64,000 bases of DNA. It comes from Candidatus Cloacimonas sp. Its GTDB lineage: Bacteria > Cloacimonadota > Cloacimonadia > Cloacimonadales > Cloacimonadaceae. The position numbers and the translations under genes are program-made. The notes beneath the pieces were generated by a model. The model had not been told where the DNA came from. It did no database searches and was given only the letters and a program-made list of their open reading frames with translations. Position 1 is the stretch's first letter. Every line of letters begins with the position of its first letter. Below, piece after piece: positions 7,618 to 16,651 of the stretch. The DNA is taken from assembly GCA_023227825.1 (NCBI GenBank), contig JALOCJ010000004.1:124001-188000 (forward strand), in the 5' to 3' direction.

Positions 7618-8294
7618 CCTCCTGGTCAACCAAAAAAACCGGAAGGTTGACCTCCTGGTCAACCAAAAAAACCGGAAGGTTGACCTCCTGGTCAACCCAA
7701 AAAACCGGAAGGTTGATGTCCCCGTCAATCACTAAATTCCTTTTTCAGCAGATGAAAGAAGTTATCATTAATAAAATAATTGAGTAAAAAGGGAACGACA
7801 GGGATGTCGTTCATCCGGAAGGTTGACCTCCTGGTCAACCCAAAAAACCGGAAGGTTGATGTCCCCGTCAACCAAAAAAACCGGAAGGTTGACCTCCTGG
7901 TCAACCAAAAAAACCGGAAGGTTGATGTACCCATCAACCCAAAAAAAAGCAACATTAAAGCATTGATTTTTGACAATTGAACGACGAGGACATCGTTCAT
8001 CCGGGATTTGTGAACGACGGGGATGTCGTTCATCCGGGATTTGTGAACGACGGGGACGTCGTTCATCCGGAAGGTTGATGTCACCATCAACCATAAAAAA
8101 AAGCAACATTAAAGCATTGATTTTTGACAATTGAACGACGAGGACGTCGTTCATCCGGGATTTGTGAACGACGGTGACATCGTTCATCCGGAATTTGTGA
8201 ACGACGGGGACGTCGTTCATCCGGAATTTGTGAACGACGGGGACGTCGTTCATCCTGGATTTGTGAACGACGGGGACATCGTTCATCCGGGATT
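7606..8294. repeat. Array of 18 hairpins in two families, 33-bp period
   Basis: Family 1 (core GGTTGACCTCCTGGTCAACC and variants, linker A-rich plus CCGGAA) starts at 7612, 7645, 7678, 7711, 7821, 7854, 7887, 7920 and 8073. Family 2 (core GAACGACGGGGACGTCGTTC and variants, linker ATCCGGGATTTGT) starts at 7793, 7979, 8012, 8045, 8133, 8166, 8199, 8232 and 8265. Within runs the spacing is exactly 33 bases in both families. Each core is an 8-bp stem closed by a 4-base loop. Stem variants usually change on both arms. A linker of about 50 bases (7941-7990) is repeated at 8095-8144. Long frames crossing the array on both strands reflect the period being a multiple of three. Confidence 0.9.
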
Positions 8295-8556
8295 AATTCA
8301 GGAGTACTCATATCTTTCATTTTTCATTGTTCATTCCAAACTTCTTTTTTTCTCGTTGTTAAAAAAAATCACCTGAGACGCTTTAATACTTTTCATCCTT
8401 TGCTTATTTGGAAATAAAAGCTAAGTTATCAGTGAAATCTGAGTGTGAATTTAAAAAAGACCAATTTCTTAAAATTGAGCATTCTCGGCTTGACAGAATA
8501 TTATTTATGGAAAAATAGGTTATTTTTATGCAAAGAATTATGTGATGGAGATATAA

Positions 8557-10458
8557 ATGATCAAGATTACCTTACCAGATGGTAGTGGACGAGAATATAA
8601 TAGTTCTGTAACAGCTTTAAAAGTTGCTGAAGATATTAGTCCCGAACTTGCAGAAGAAGCAATTTGTGCAGAAGTAAATAACAAGCCAGTAGATTTGAAC
8701 TATCCCATAGATACAGATAGCACAGTAGTTATTCATACCTTTAAAAATGACAAAGGAAAAGAGGTCTATTGGCATAGCACGGCTCATTTAATGGCTCAGG
8801 CAGTTAAACAACTTTTTCCAGATGTTAAAATTGCTATCGGTCCTGCTATTGAACAGGGTTTTTATTATGATTTTGATAGAGACGAACCATTTACGGAAGA
8901 GGACTTACAAAAAATTGAAACAAGAATGAAAGAATTAAGCGCAAAAGCCCTTCCCTATTATAGAACTGAATTAAGTAAAGCAGAAGCAATAGAGCTTTTT
9001 AGCAAGATGGATGAAACTTACAAACTGGAACTTCTGGAAGATATTCCCGAAAATGAAATTATCAGTTCATACCGTCAAGGTGATTTTATTGACCTGTGTC
9101 GCGGACCTCATCTTCCGGATACGGGAAAAATTAAAGCCATAAAATTATTAAGAACTTCAGGTGCATATTGGCGTGGCGATGAAAAAAACAAAATGCTGAA
9201 ACGGATTTATGGAATCAGTTTCCCTACAGAAAAAGAACTTGCTGACTATCTTCACTTCCTGGAAGAGGCAAGTAAACGCGATCATAGAAAACTGGGAAAA
9301 GACCTGGACCTTTTTTCAATAAACGATGAAGTTGGACCAGGTTTGGTTTTATGGCATCCTAAGGGTGCTATGGTGCGTCATTTAATTGAGACATACTGGA
9401 AAGAAGAACACTTGAAAAAGGGGTATCAACTTGTTTATACTCCTCATTTGGGACGAGCCAATTTGTGGGAAACCAGCGGTCACTTAAATTTCTATAAAGA
9501 AAATATGTATAGCAAAATGGATATTGATGGACAGGATTATTACATCAAACCAATGAATTGTCCTTTTCATATCAGCATTTATAATTCCAGCTTACACAGC
9601 TATAGAGAACTTCCTATCCGCCTGGCAGAACTGGGAACTGTTTACAGATATGAGCGAAGTGGTGTTTTACATGGTTTAATGAGAGTGCGTGGTTTCACTC
9701 AAGATGATGCACATATAATTTGCACTCCCGAACAGATGGATAGGGAAGTAGATAAATTGATTGTTTTCTCTCTGGATATGCTGAAAGCATTCGGTTTTAA
9801 GGAATTTTTAATTTATCTTGCCACTAAACCAGAAGATTGTGTTGGAGAAAAAGAGGATTGGGATAAAGCAACCGCTTCTTTGGCGAATTCCTTACAAAAA
9901 CTTGGTCTGGAATACAAAGTAGATTCAGGTGGAGGTGCATTTTACGGTCCCAAAATAGATATTAAAATTAAAGATGCCTTAGGCAGAGCCTGGCAATGCA
10001 CTACTATTCAATTTGATTTTAATGAACCCGAAAGATTTGATATGATTTATATCGGTGGAGATAATTCTGCTCATAGACCTTATATGATTCACAGAGCTGT
10101 TTTGGGTTCTGTAGAGCGATTTTTTGCTACTTTACTGGAATATCACAGCGGTAATTTACCCCTTTGGCTTGCTCCTGTCCAAATAATGCTGATTCCTATA
10201 ACCGATGCTCAAATAAACTATGCCCGCAAAATTGAAGAACAGTTACTAGAACAGGGTTTTCGTTGTGAATTGGATTCCCGCAGTGAAAAAATGGGTTACA
10301 AAATCCGTTCTGCGGAAAAGAACAAAATTCCTTTTATGTGTATTCTCGGAAAAAATGAAGCAGCTAATAATCAAATTACCTTGCGTCAACATACTGTTGG
10401 CGATCTGGGTGCTATGAATTGGGAAGAAGCAATCGCTATTTTGAGAAAGGAACTATGA
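8557..10458 (+). CDS. thrS: Threonyl-tRNA synthetase
   Basis: Charges tRNA-Thr in the cytosol. The 633-residue protein has the full bacterial layout. A TGS domain lies at about 1-60. The editing domain at about 65-225 contains HSTAH and the zinc-type residues of LCRGPHLPDTG. The class II catalytic core contains MNCPFH, a YRYERSG motif, and FYGPKIDI followed by HRAVLGSVERF. An anticodon-binding domain occupies the last 100 residues. A GGAG ribosome site precedes the ATG by a few bases. Its stop codon overlaps the next start as ATGA, so kdsD is coupled to it. Confidence 0.97.
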   Translation: MIKITLPDGSGREYNSSVTALKVAEDISPELAEEAICAEVNNKPVDLNYPIDTDSTVVIHTFKNDKGKEVYWHSTAHLMAQAVKQLFPDVKIAIGPAIEQGFYYDFDRDEPFTEEDLQKIETRMKELSAKALPYYRTELSKAEAIELFSKMDETYKLELLEDIPENEIISSYRQGDFIDLCRGPHLPDTGKIKAIKLLRTSGAYWRGDEKNKMLKRIYGISFPTEKELADYLHFLEEASKRDHRKLGKDLDLFSINDEVGPGLVLWHPKGAMVRHLIETYWKEEHLKKGYQLVYTPHLGRANLWETSGHLNFYKENMYSKMDIDGQDYYIKPMNCPFHISIYNSSLHSYRELPIRLAELGTVYRYERSGVLHGLMRVRGFTQDDAHIICTPEQMDREVDKLIVFSLDMLKAFGFKEFLIYLATKPEDCVGEKEDWDKATASLANSLQKLGLEYKVDSGGGAFYGPKIDIKIKDALGRAWQCTTIQFDFNEPERFDMIYIGGDNSAHRPYMIHRAVLGSVERFFATLLEYHSGNLPLWLAPVQIMLIPITDAQINYARKIEEQLLEQGFRCELDSRSEKMGYKIRSAEKNKIPFMCILGKNEAANNQITLRQHTVGDLGAMNWEEAIAILRKEL

Positions 10459-11423
10459 ATATTTACGAAACAGTGCAGGAAGAACTTGCCAAAGAAGCAT
10501 CTGCTATTCAAAAAGTAGCAAAACAACTTAGTAAGGACTCTCTGGAAAAAGCATTTGACCTACTCTGCAATTGTAAAGGAAAAGTGGTCTTAACTGGAAT
10601 GGGAAAAACCGGTATTATTGCCCGTAAAATAAGTGCTACTTTAGCTTCCACTGGAACAACATCCATTTTTTTACACGCCGCAGAAGGAATTCATGGCGAT
10701 TTAGGTATGATTGATGCCGGTGATGTAGTAATCGCTGTTTCCAATAGCGGAAATACACAGGAACTAATAAATTTGATTCCTTTCCTCAAATTCAATCATA
10801 TTCCTATAATAGCTATAACCGGAGAGCCAAAATCGCAACTAGCAAAAAATTCTGATGTAGTGCTCAATTGTTATCTTCCTAAAGAACTGGAACCCTTAGG
10901 ATTAGTCCCTACTGCTTCTACAACTGTAGCTCTTGCTGTAGGTGATGCTTTGGCTATTGCTTTATTGAAACATAAGAATTTTCAGCTGCAGGATTTGGCA
11001 AAGTTCCACCCTGGCGGCACAATCGGTAAAAAACTGCTTTTAAAAGTATGCGATTTAATGCATAGTGGAAAAGAACTTCCGGTTATTGAAGAAACAGCAA
11101 ATATGTCCGAAGCAATAATGGAAATGACTTCTAAGAAACTTGGCTGTACTGCAGTTACCAATAAAGATGGGAAATTGACCGGAATGATAACCGATGGTGA
11201 TTTAAGAAGACAACTGCATAGTAAAGGTAATTCTCTTTTAAGCTATACGGCAAAGGACTGTATGACGGCAAATCCTAAAACGCTGAAACCTGAGGTCCTG
11301 GCTATTGAGGCATTAAATTTGATGGAGACCTATAAAATAACGATGATTCCTGTAGTGAATGAAAATAATATCCCTGTAGGAATGTTACATATGCACGATT
11401 TGATTACAGCCGGCGTTATTTAA
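10455..11423 (+). CDS. kdsD: D-arabinose-5-phosphate isomerase (KdsD/KpsF family)
   Basis: Converts ribulose 5-phosphate to arabinose 5-phosphate, the first step toward KDO for lipopolysaccharide, which supports a Gram-negative envelope. The 322-residue product has a SIS domain (VLTGMGKTGIIARK near 46, HAAEGIHGDLGMI near 75, FHPGGTIGKKLL near 183) followed by two CBS domains over about 195-322. I chose the ATG at 10455 over one 12 codons upstream because it overlaps the thrS stop as ATGA and has AAAGGA before it. Its 3' end overlaps the convergent transporter gene by four bases. GutQ is an alternative isozyme name that cannot be excluded. Confidence 0.92.
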   Translation: MNIYETVQEELAKEASAIQKVAKQLSKDSLEKAFDLLCNCKGKVVLTGMGKTGIIARKISATLASTGTTSIFLHAAEGIHGDLGMIDAGDVVIAVSNSGNTQELINLIPFLKFNHIPIIAITGEPKSQLAKNSDVVLNCYLPKELEPLGLVPTASTTVALAVGDALAIALLKHKNFQLQDLAKFHPGGTIGKKLLLKVCDLMHSGKELPVIEETANMSEAIMEMTSKKLGCTAVTNKDGKLTGMITDGDLRRQLHSKGNSLLSYTAKDCMTANPKTLKPEVLAIEALNLMETYKITMIPVVNENNIPVGMLHMHDLITAGVI

Positions 11424-13141
11424 AAGATATCAATTAATTCTTTTTCGTTTTCTTTTTTTTCTGCTTCTTCCTCAGGTTCTTTCACAAAATTACGATTATA
11501 AACAAATTTATGAGTTCCCGCTTTTACTAAATTTTTCAGTTTATCAGCAATTTCTTCCACTTCATCCAGATAGTCAATTGTATTTAATCCCCCAGCGGCA
11601 TTACATTTTCCATTTTGAACCTGGGTAAGGATTTCCTCACGCAGGTAATGATGTGTCTCATTGATGCGTCCTTCCATTTCAATAATCTTATAGATATAAT
11701 CCTCTTTCAATTCAACCAGGTAGTCAATAGATAAGTCCAACATATATAACAGCTTGGAATATAAATCGTCAATCATAGCTATAAACTCAGAAGAAAGACG
11801 TTGCTTTGGGGCTGTTATCTGTTCATTCAGGATTTTGTTTATTTCTTCTGTAAAGTCACCAATTTTTTCAATATCATTTACAGTGTGCAAAAGTGCCGGA
11901 ATTTTATGAATAATATCTTCGGCATTGGTCTTTTCATTCACTGCTATCAGATATAGAGTTATTTCTCTTTGCAGATTATCAATAGCTTTCTCAATTTTGG
12001 AAACCTTCATCTGTTTTTTATAGTCCCTTTCCTTAAATGCCTGATAGGCAAGCATTAGTTCCATTCTAACCAAACGCAGCATTTCGCGCATTTCTTTGAT
12101 GGACTGATTTATTGCCAGGTCGGAATTGCTGATAATTGTATAATTCAAATGCTTGGGTTCCCCTAAAGAAATGGTTTCTACTTTATCTGGAGGAATAATT
12201 TTGGTAGCCAGATTAGCCAACTGATTGGCAAAAGGCAAAAATAATAGCGTATTAAACACATTGAACATCGTATGACCATTTGCAATATGACGAGCTATAT
12301 TTTGGCCGGCATAAACATTTCCCGGCGTAATCCAATTTATAAAAATAGTATAAATACCCAAATAGGTTAAAGTGCCAAAAATGATAGTGCCAAATATATT
12401 GAAGAGAGTATGAACCAAAGCAACCCGTTTTGCTGTATTACCACTACTCATTGCTGCCAGCCAGGCAGTTATTGTGGTTCCTATATTATCTCCAAAAACA
12501 AGATATAAAGCCCCTTCAAAGGGTATTAGACCTGTTGATGCTAAGACAATAACGATTCCAATGGAAGCAGAGGAACTTTGAATCAACATCGTAAATGCAG
12601 TTCCTATTAAAATACTAAGCAACGGATTGGTTGCTAACTTGATCATTAAATTACGCATTACAACTGATTCCTGTAACGGCGAAACAGCGGCAGACATAAC
12701 ATTTAACCCTACAAATAATAAGCCAAAACCAATAATAATCTGACTCCAATGCTCCATTACTCTGTTTTTACGAATAAAAAGTAAAATTACCCCCAAAATA
12801 ACAAATAAAAAAGCATATTGACCTATATTGAAAGCAATTAACTGAGCTGTAATTGTGGTTCCAATATTAGCTCCCATAACTACACCCACTGCTTGATTCA
12901 AAGTCATAATCCCTGTATTGACCAAACCAATCATCATAACGGTGGTAGCAGAACTACTTTGAATTAAGGCAGTTACACCCAAGCCAACTAAGACCCCTTT
13001 AAGAGGTGTATTAATGAGCACTTTCAAGATCCGACGCATTTCTGAACCTGCAACTGCTTGTAAGCTATCACTCATTTTATTGATGCCGAAAAGAAAAAGT
13101 GCCAAACCACCTACTAAGTTAATGATCTGCAATAAGTTCAT
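11420..13141 (-). CDS. Na/Pi cotransporter family protein with PhoU-like tail
   Basis: A 573-residue inner-membrane protein. The first about 310 residues hold two repeated Na_Pi_cotrans modules, each with a QSSSA motif (ALIQSSSATTVMMIGL near 60 and MLIQSSSASIGIVIVL near 190). The C-terminal about 230 residues are helical and charged, like PhoU (DIEKIGDFTEEINKILNE near 425). Proteins of this form (YjbB/NptA type) move phosphate with sodium, in either direction depending on the member. Direction here is not visible. It is monocistronic on the minus strand and convergent with kdsD. Confidence 0.88.
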   Translation of the reverse strand: MNLLQIINLVGGLALFLFGINKMSDSLQAVAGSEMRRILKVLINTPLKGVLVGLGVTALIQSSSATTVMMIGLVNTGIMTLNQAVGVVMGANIGTTITAQLIAFNIGQYAFLFVILGVILLFIRKNRVMEHWSQIIIGFGLLFVGLNVMSAAVSPLQESVVMRNLMIKLATNPLLSILIGTAFTMLIQSSSASIGIVIVLASTGLIPFEGALYLVFGDNIGTTITAWLAAMSSGNTAKRVALVHTLFNIFGTIIFGTLTYLGIYTIFINWITPGNVYAGQNIARHIANGHTMFNVFNTLLFLPFANQLANLATKIIPPDKVETISLGEPKHLNYTIISNSDLAINQSIKEMREMLRLVRMELMLAYQAFKERDYKKQMKVSKIEKAIDNLQREITLYLIAVNEKTNAEDIIHKIPALLHTVNDIEKIGDFTEEINKILNEQITAPKQRLSSEFIAMIDDLYSKLLYMLDLSIDYLVELKEDYIYKIIEMEGRINETHHYLREEILTQVQNGKCNAAGGLNTIDYLDEVEEIADKLKNLVKAGTHKFVYNRNFVKEPEEEAEKKENEKELIDIF

Positions 13142-13321
13142 CTGATTATTACATTCCTTTTAACCATAATGTTTATATATTTTTGCCCTCGTTGATATGG
13201 TCAAGCATATTTTTGCTTGATATGAGGAAAAATATCACCTTTTCAAAAATTGTAGAAAACGAATCCTTGACAAATTCGGGCATAAAATTTATGCAGAACA
13301 AATAATCTAAAGGTGTGATAT

Positions 13322-13591
13322 ATGCCTACTTGGGAACTTTATGCAAGCGGTAGAGTTCAGGGAGTAGGATTCCGTTATTATATATGGAAAGTTGCTTCCG
13401 AACTGAAGATTAATGGTTATGTTCAAAACCAGTGGAATGGTACGGTTAAAATCGTTGCCCAGGCAGAAGAACACACTTTGCAGACATTTCAGCAGATCGT
13501 TTCGCAAGGAACCCGATATGCTACAGTGAAAGAACTGCAAATTTATAAACTGGATAGTGCAGAAAAATATAATGACTTTGAAATTAGATAG
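13322..13591 (+). CDS. acyP: Acylphosphatase
   Basis: Hydrolyses acyl phosphates to a carboxylate and phosphate. The 89-residue protein has the family signature GRVQGVGFR at 10-18, with the catalytic arginine, and the NQWNGTVKI segment that carries the catalytic asparagine. It opens a plus-strand run of ten genes. The presence in that run of a phosphate acyltransferase (15745), which can make acyl phosphates, is notable, but a functional link is only a guess. The next gene starts inside its last codons. TTGACA at 13267-13272 may be the -35 box of its promoter. The -10 is weak. Confidence 0.93.
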   Translation: MPTWELYASGRVQGVGFRYYIWKVASELKINGYVQNQWNGTVKIVAQAEEHTLQTFQQIVSQGTRYATVKELQIYKLDSAEKYNDFEIR

Positions 13592-14783
13592 ATTACTCTG
13601 GCTGCTGGTAATGCAGATATTGCTAATTTTACCTTTGGGTTTATCTGCTGAAGACCAGATACATATAATTAAAAAAGGAGATACACTGTATTCTCTCAGT
13701 AAGCGTTATGGTACTACAGTAGATGAATTGAAGCGGCTTAATAACTTATCCGATAACAATCTTTCCATCGGACAAAAATTAATCGTAAAGAAAGATGTAA
13801 AACCAAGTAAACCGATTGTTCCCGTTCCAGTTACTAAACCTGCAACAAAGGAAATTACAGAAAGCCCTTCTGCTCCTCAGATTTCAGCTTTACCAGGTTC
13901 GGAACTTACTCCTTTGCCTTCTCTTGAAAAAAAAATTCCCGCAGATTACTATTACACAGTTAAAGCCGGTGATAACCTCTATCGCATTGCTATAAATCAT
14001 AATATCAAATTAGAAGAGCTACTTGCCTGGAATAATTTTGCTAACAGCTCAATTCCTATTCACCCGGGTGATAAGCTGGTGATTAAAAATCCTGCTGAAT
14101 TACCCGAAACCAAAATTGTTCCTGAAGAAGTAATATCAGAACCTAATCCTGCTGTGGCTACAGTTCCTGCCAAAAATGATACTGTGCTTATTGAAAGGGT
14201 TTATGTTGTCCAAAAAAAGGATACTCTTTATAGAATTGCCACAAATAATGGAATGACTGTAGAAGAACTGATGCAACTGAATAACTTAACTTCTCCTGAT
14301 TTAAAAGTAGGTCAGAAGTTATATCTTTCCGGTAAACCGCGCCCAGAACCACTAACTTCTCCGACAGCTATTCTAACGGAAGAAGAACTAATGAAACGGG
14401 ATAAAATTAGAGATGATTTAATTATGCCTGTGGAGGGAAAAGTTATTTCTGAATATGGTTTACGCAATGGTCGTCCCCATAAAGGTATAGATTTGGGAGC
14501 TAAAGCGGGTACACCAATTTATGCTGTTTTAGATGGCACTGTTGTTTATGCGGGAATTCAAGGTTCTTATGGTAATGTAATTGTTATTGAACATCCCGAT
14601 TTTGTAATGACTGTTTATGCTCATAACGAGAAAAATATGGTAAATGTAAATGATGTAGTAAAACAAGGTCAGCAAATTGCTACTGTTGGTGCTACTGGTA
14701 ATGCTCAAGGCACTCATTTACATTTTGAATACCGTTTGAAAGGTAAAGCCATTAACCCCCGTAAAGTTCTTCCCTTACCATAA
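13572..14783 (+). CDS. Secreted LysM/M23 peptidoglycan endopeptidase
   Basis: A periplasmic or envelope protein of 403 residues. It begins with a signal sequence or membrane anchor (LLWLLVMQILLILPLGLSA). Three LysM domains at about 30-72, 126-172 and 210-253 bind peptidoglycan. A LytM/M23 zinc peptidase domain covers about 284-400. The metal and catalytic residues are present (HKGIDLG near 303, YAHNE near 350, GTHLHFE near 381), so unlike NlpD or EnvC it should be able to cut cross-links itself. ATG 13572 is preferred. A GTG at 13557 is an alternative. Both overlap acyP, so the two are coupled. The sigma factor gene follows after 10 bases. Confidence 0.9.
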   Translation: MTLKLDRLLWLLVMQILLILPLGLSAEDQIHIIKKGDTLYSLSKRYGTTVDELKRLNNLSDNNLSIGQKLIVKKDVKPSKPIVPVPVTKPATKEITESPSAPQISALPGSELTPLPSLEKKIPADYYYTVKAGDNLYRIAINHNIKLEELLAWNNFANSSIPIHPGDKLVIKNPAELPETKIVPEEVISEPNPAVATVPAKNDTVLIERVYVVQKKDTLYRIATNNGMTVEELMQLNNLTSPDLKVGQKLYLSGKPRPEPLTSPTAILTEEELMKRDKIRDDLIMPVEGKVISEYGLRNGRPHKGIDLGAKAGTPIYAVLDGTVVYAGIQGSYGNVIVIEHPDFVMTVYAHNEKNMVNVNDVVKQGQQIATVGATGNAQGTHLHFEYRLKGKAINPRKVLPLP

Positions 14784-14793
14784 GGAATAATAT

Positions 14794-15672
14794 ATGAGCA
14801 AGAAAGAAAGTGTTTTTACGGATAAAGCATTGCAGAATTATCTAAACGAGATTTCCAAGTTCAAAACGCTTTCCCGTAAGGAAGAACATGACCTTGCTAT
14901 TAAAGCTAAAAACGGAGATATAGATGCAATGAACAAATTGATACAGGCAAATCTGAAATTTGTAGTTAAAATTGCTTCGCGCTATCAAAATCGGGGTTTA
15001 TCGCTTTCGGAACTAATCAGTGAAGGCAATATAGGGCTTATTAAAGCTATAGAAAAATTTGATCCCGATAAGGATATTAAGCTTATTTCCTATGCTATCT
15101 GGTGGATAAAACAGAGAATAATGCTTGCCGTTAGTGAAAAAAATTCTCTTATCCGCGTTCCAATGGGAAAATCCAGCGCCGCTCACAAAGTTAAAGTTAC
15201 TCAAGACAGATATTTTACGGAAACAGGAAAAATAGCTACCCTTGATGAATTAAGCGAAAAAATGAATATTACTGAAAAGACCATAGACCAGCTGCAAAAC
15301 AAGTTGCCGGAAACCAGCTCTTTTGATGATATTATTACTACTTCTGATAACCAGGATTTTACGACTAAAGACCTACTGGAAGATAAAGATACTTTAGACC
15401 CCCAAAGTTTATACTATCAGGAACGTATGCAGGAAAAAATCCAGAATGCTATCAGTAAATTGGATGCCCGGGAAGCGGATATTATTCGTAACTATTTTGG
15501 TTTGAATGAATCCCACGAATCCCGAAATTTTGCCCAAATCGCTGATAAATTAGGTTTATCACGGGAAAGAGTGCGTCAAATTCAGAAGGAAGCATTAAAA
15601 AAGATAATGAGGGAAATAAAACCCGAAGAAGATGAATTTGTAGATAGGTTTCTGAAAAAATATCACTATTAA
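14794..15672 (+). CDS. rpoD: RNA polymerase primary-type sigma-70 factor
   Basis: Directs RNA polymerase to promoters. The 292-residue protein lacks a large region 1.1, like the short primary sigma factors of the Bacteroidetes. It contains region 1.2 (ALQNYLNEISKFKTLSRKEE) and region 2 (NLKFVVKIASRYQNRGL, EGNIGLIKAIEKFDP, YAIWWIKQRI). Region 3 follows, and region 4 carries the helix-turn-helix FAQIADKLGLSRERVRQIQK. The position after a LysM/M23 gene resembles the nlpD-rpoS order of proteobacteria, so a stationary-phase sigma role is possible. The full set of core regions makes a housekeeping role equally likely. Confidence 0.9.
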   Translation: MSKKESVFTDKALQNYLNEISKFKTLSRKEEHDLAIKAKNGDIDAMNKLIQANLKFVVKIASRYQNRGLSLSELISEGNIGLIKAIEKFDPDKDIKLISYAIWWIKQRIMLAVSEKNSLIRVPMGKSSAAHKVKVTQDRYFTETGKIATLDELSEKMNITEKTIDQLQNKLPETSSFDDIITTSDNQDFTTKDLLEDKDTLDPQSLYYQERMQEKIQNAISKLDAREADIIRNYFGLNESHESRNFAQIADKLGLSRERVRQIQKEALKKIMREIKPEEDEFVDRFLKKYHY

Positions 15673-15744
15673 GCACTTATTCCCTTCTTCTGCTGTTAAA
15701 TCAAAGTTTTTTTATTTTAACTAGAAAAGAGGAGATACAACAGT

Positions 15745-16644
15745 ATGTTTAAAGATTTTGCTGAACTACTCAGTTATGTAAAACAAAACCGTAAAGGAAC
15801 TGCTATTATTGCCGGAGCCCAAACTGAATCTGCTATAGAAGCAGGTGTTATGGCAAAAAAAGAGGACTTATGTAAAAGTATCCTGGTTGGCGATAAACCT
15901 GAAATTATCCGTTTGCTACAACAGAAAGCTCCCGACTTGGTAAACACCTTTGAAATTATTGATACTGGCAACGATTTGAAAAAAGCAGCCGAAATTGCTG
16001 TTGCCTTAGCCCGAGAAGGTAAGGGCAACCTCATATTAAAAGGTAAAATGGAATCCTCCGTTATCCTGAAAGCTGCCTTGGATAAAGAAAAGGGCTTGAA
16101 AGTGAGCGAGGTTATTTCCGATGTTTTTGTTTATGAACATCCTGAAGGACTAAAGATTCAAACTGATGGCGGAATTAATATTCTGCCCGAACTAAATGAG
16201 AAAATAGCTATCGTTAAAAATGCTGTGCAGGTTGCTCACGCTTTAGGAAATCCCAAACCTAAAGTAGCTATGATTTGTGCTATAGAAACAGTCAATCCCA
16301 AAATGCCTGCTACTATTGATGCTGCTTTAATTGCTAAAATGAATGAAAGGGGACAGATTCCAGGTTGCATCATAGAAGGTCCCCTGGCTTTTGATAATGC
16401 AGTAGATAAAGAAGCTGCACGCATAAAAGGTCTCACTTCCGAAGTTGCCGGAGCAGCTGATATTTTGGTGTTCCCCAATATTGAAACCGGAAATGTGCAT
16501 GGCAAAATGCTCACCTACTATTGTCACTATAAAATCGCTCATGTAACTATCGGAACTAAAGTGCCTATAATGATTCCTTCGCGGGCAGATTCAGGCGAAA
16601 CAAAAATGTTGTGTATGGCACTTGCTTTAGCTACAATGTCCTGA
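15745..16644 (+). CDS. ptb: Phosphate acetyl/butyryltransferase family enzyme (copy 3)
   Basis: The third PTA_PTB paralogue of the window, 299 residues, with a GAGGAG ribosome site. Family segments include GNLILKGKMESSVILKAALD, LNEKIAIVKNAVQVAHALG and GPLAFDNAVDKEAARIKGL. It differs from the 1887 and 2798 copies in the first half. There the usual catalytic-loop sequence runs FVYEHPEGLKIQTDGGINI instead of the HKLL(F/I)V(S/G)D form, so its substrate is likely different. It may act on branched or aromatic acyl-CoA from amino acid fermentation, but that is inference. It lies between the sigma factor and rlmH in the same direction. Confidence 0.85.
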   Translation: MFKDFAELLSYVKQNRKGTAIIAGAQTESAIEAGVMAKKEDLCKSILVGDKPEIIRLLQQKAPDLVNTFEIIDTGNDLKKAAEIAVALAREGKGNLILKGKMESSVILKAALDKEKGLKVSEVISDVFVYEHPEGLKIQTDGGINILPELNEKIAIVKNAVQVAHALGNPKPKVAMICAIETVNPKMPATIDAALIAKMNERGQIPGCIIEGPLAFDNAVDKEAARIKGLTSEVAGAADILVFPNIETGNVHGKMLTYYCHYKIAHVTIGTKVPIMIPSRADSGETKMLCMALALATMS

Positions 16645-16651
16645 AAAAATA

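Noticed and set aside
7606..8294. CRISPR array
   Set aside because: The units recur at a regular 33 bases, but the sequence between cores is itself conserved. There are no variable spacers and no cas genes.
7725..8376. Long open frames on both strands over the hairpin array as genes
   Set aside because: They arise because the 33-base period is a multiple of three. None has a ribosome site with a sensible start, and several overlap each other on both strands.
8490..8540. Promoter of thrS with TTGACA at 8490
   Set aside because: The -35 box is perfect, but I could not find a matching -10 box at 16-18 bases, so it is not listed as a feature.
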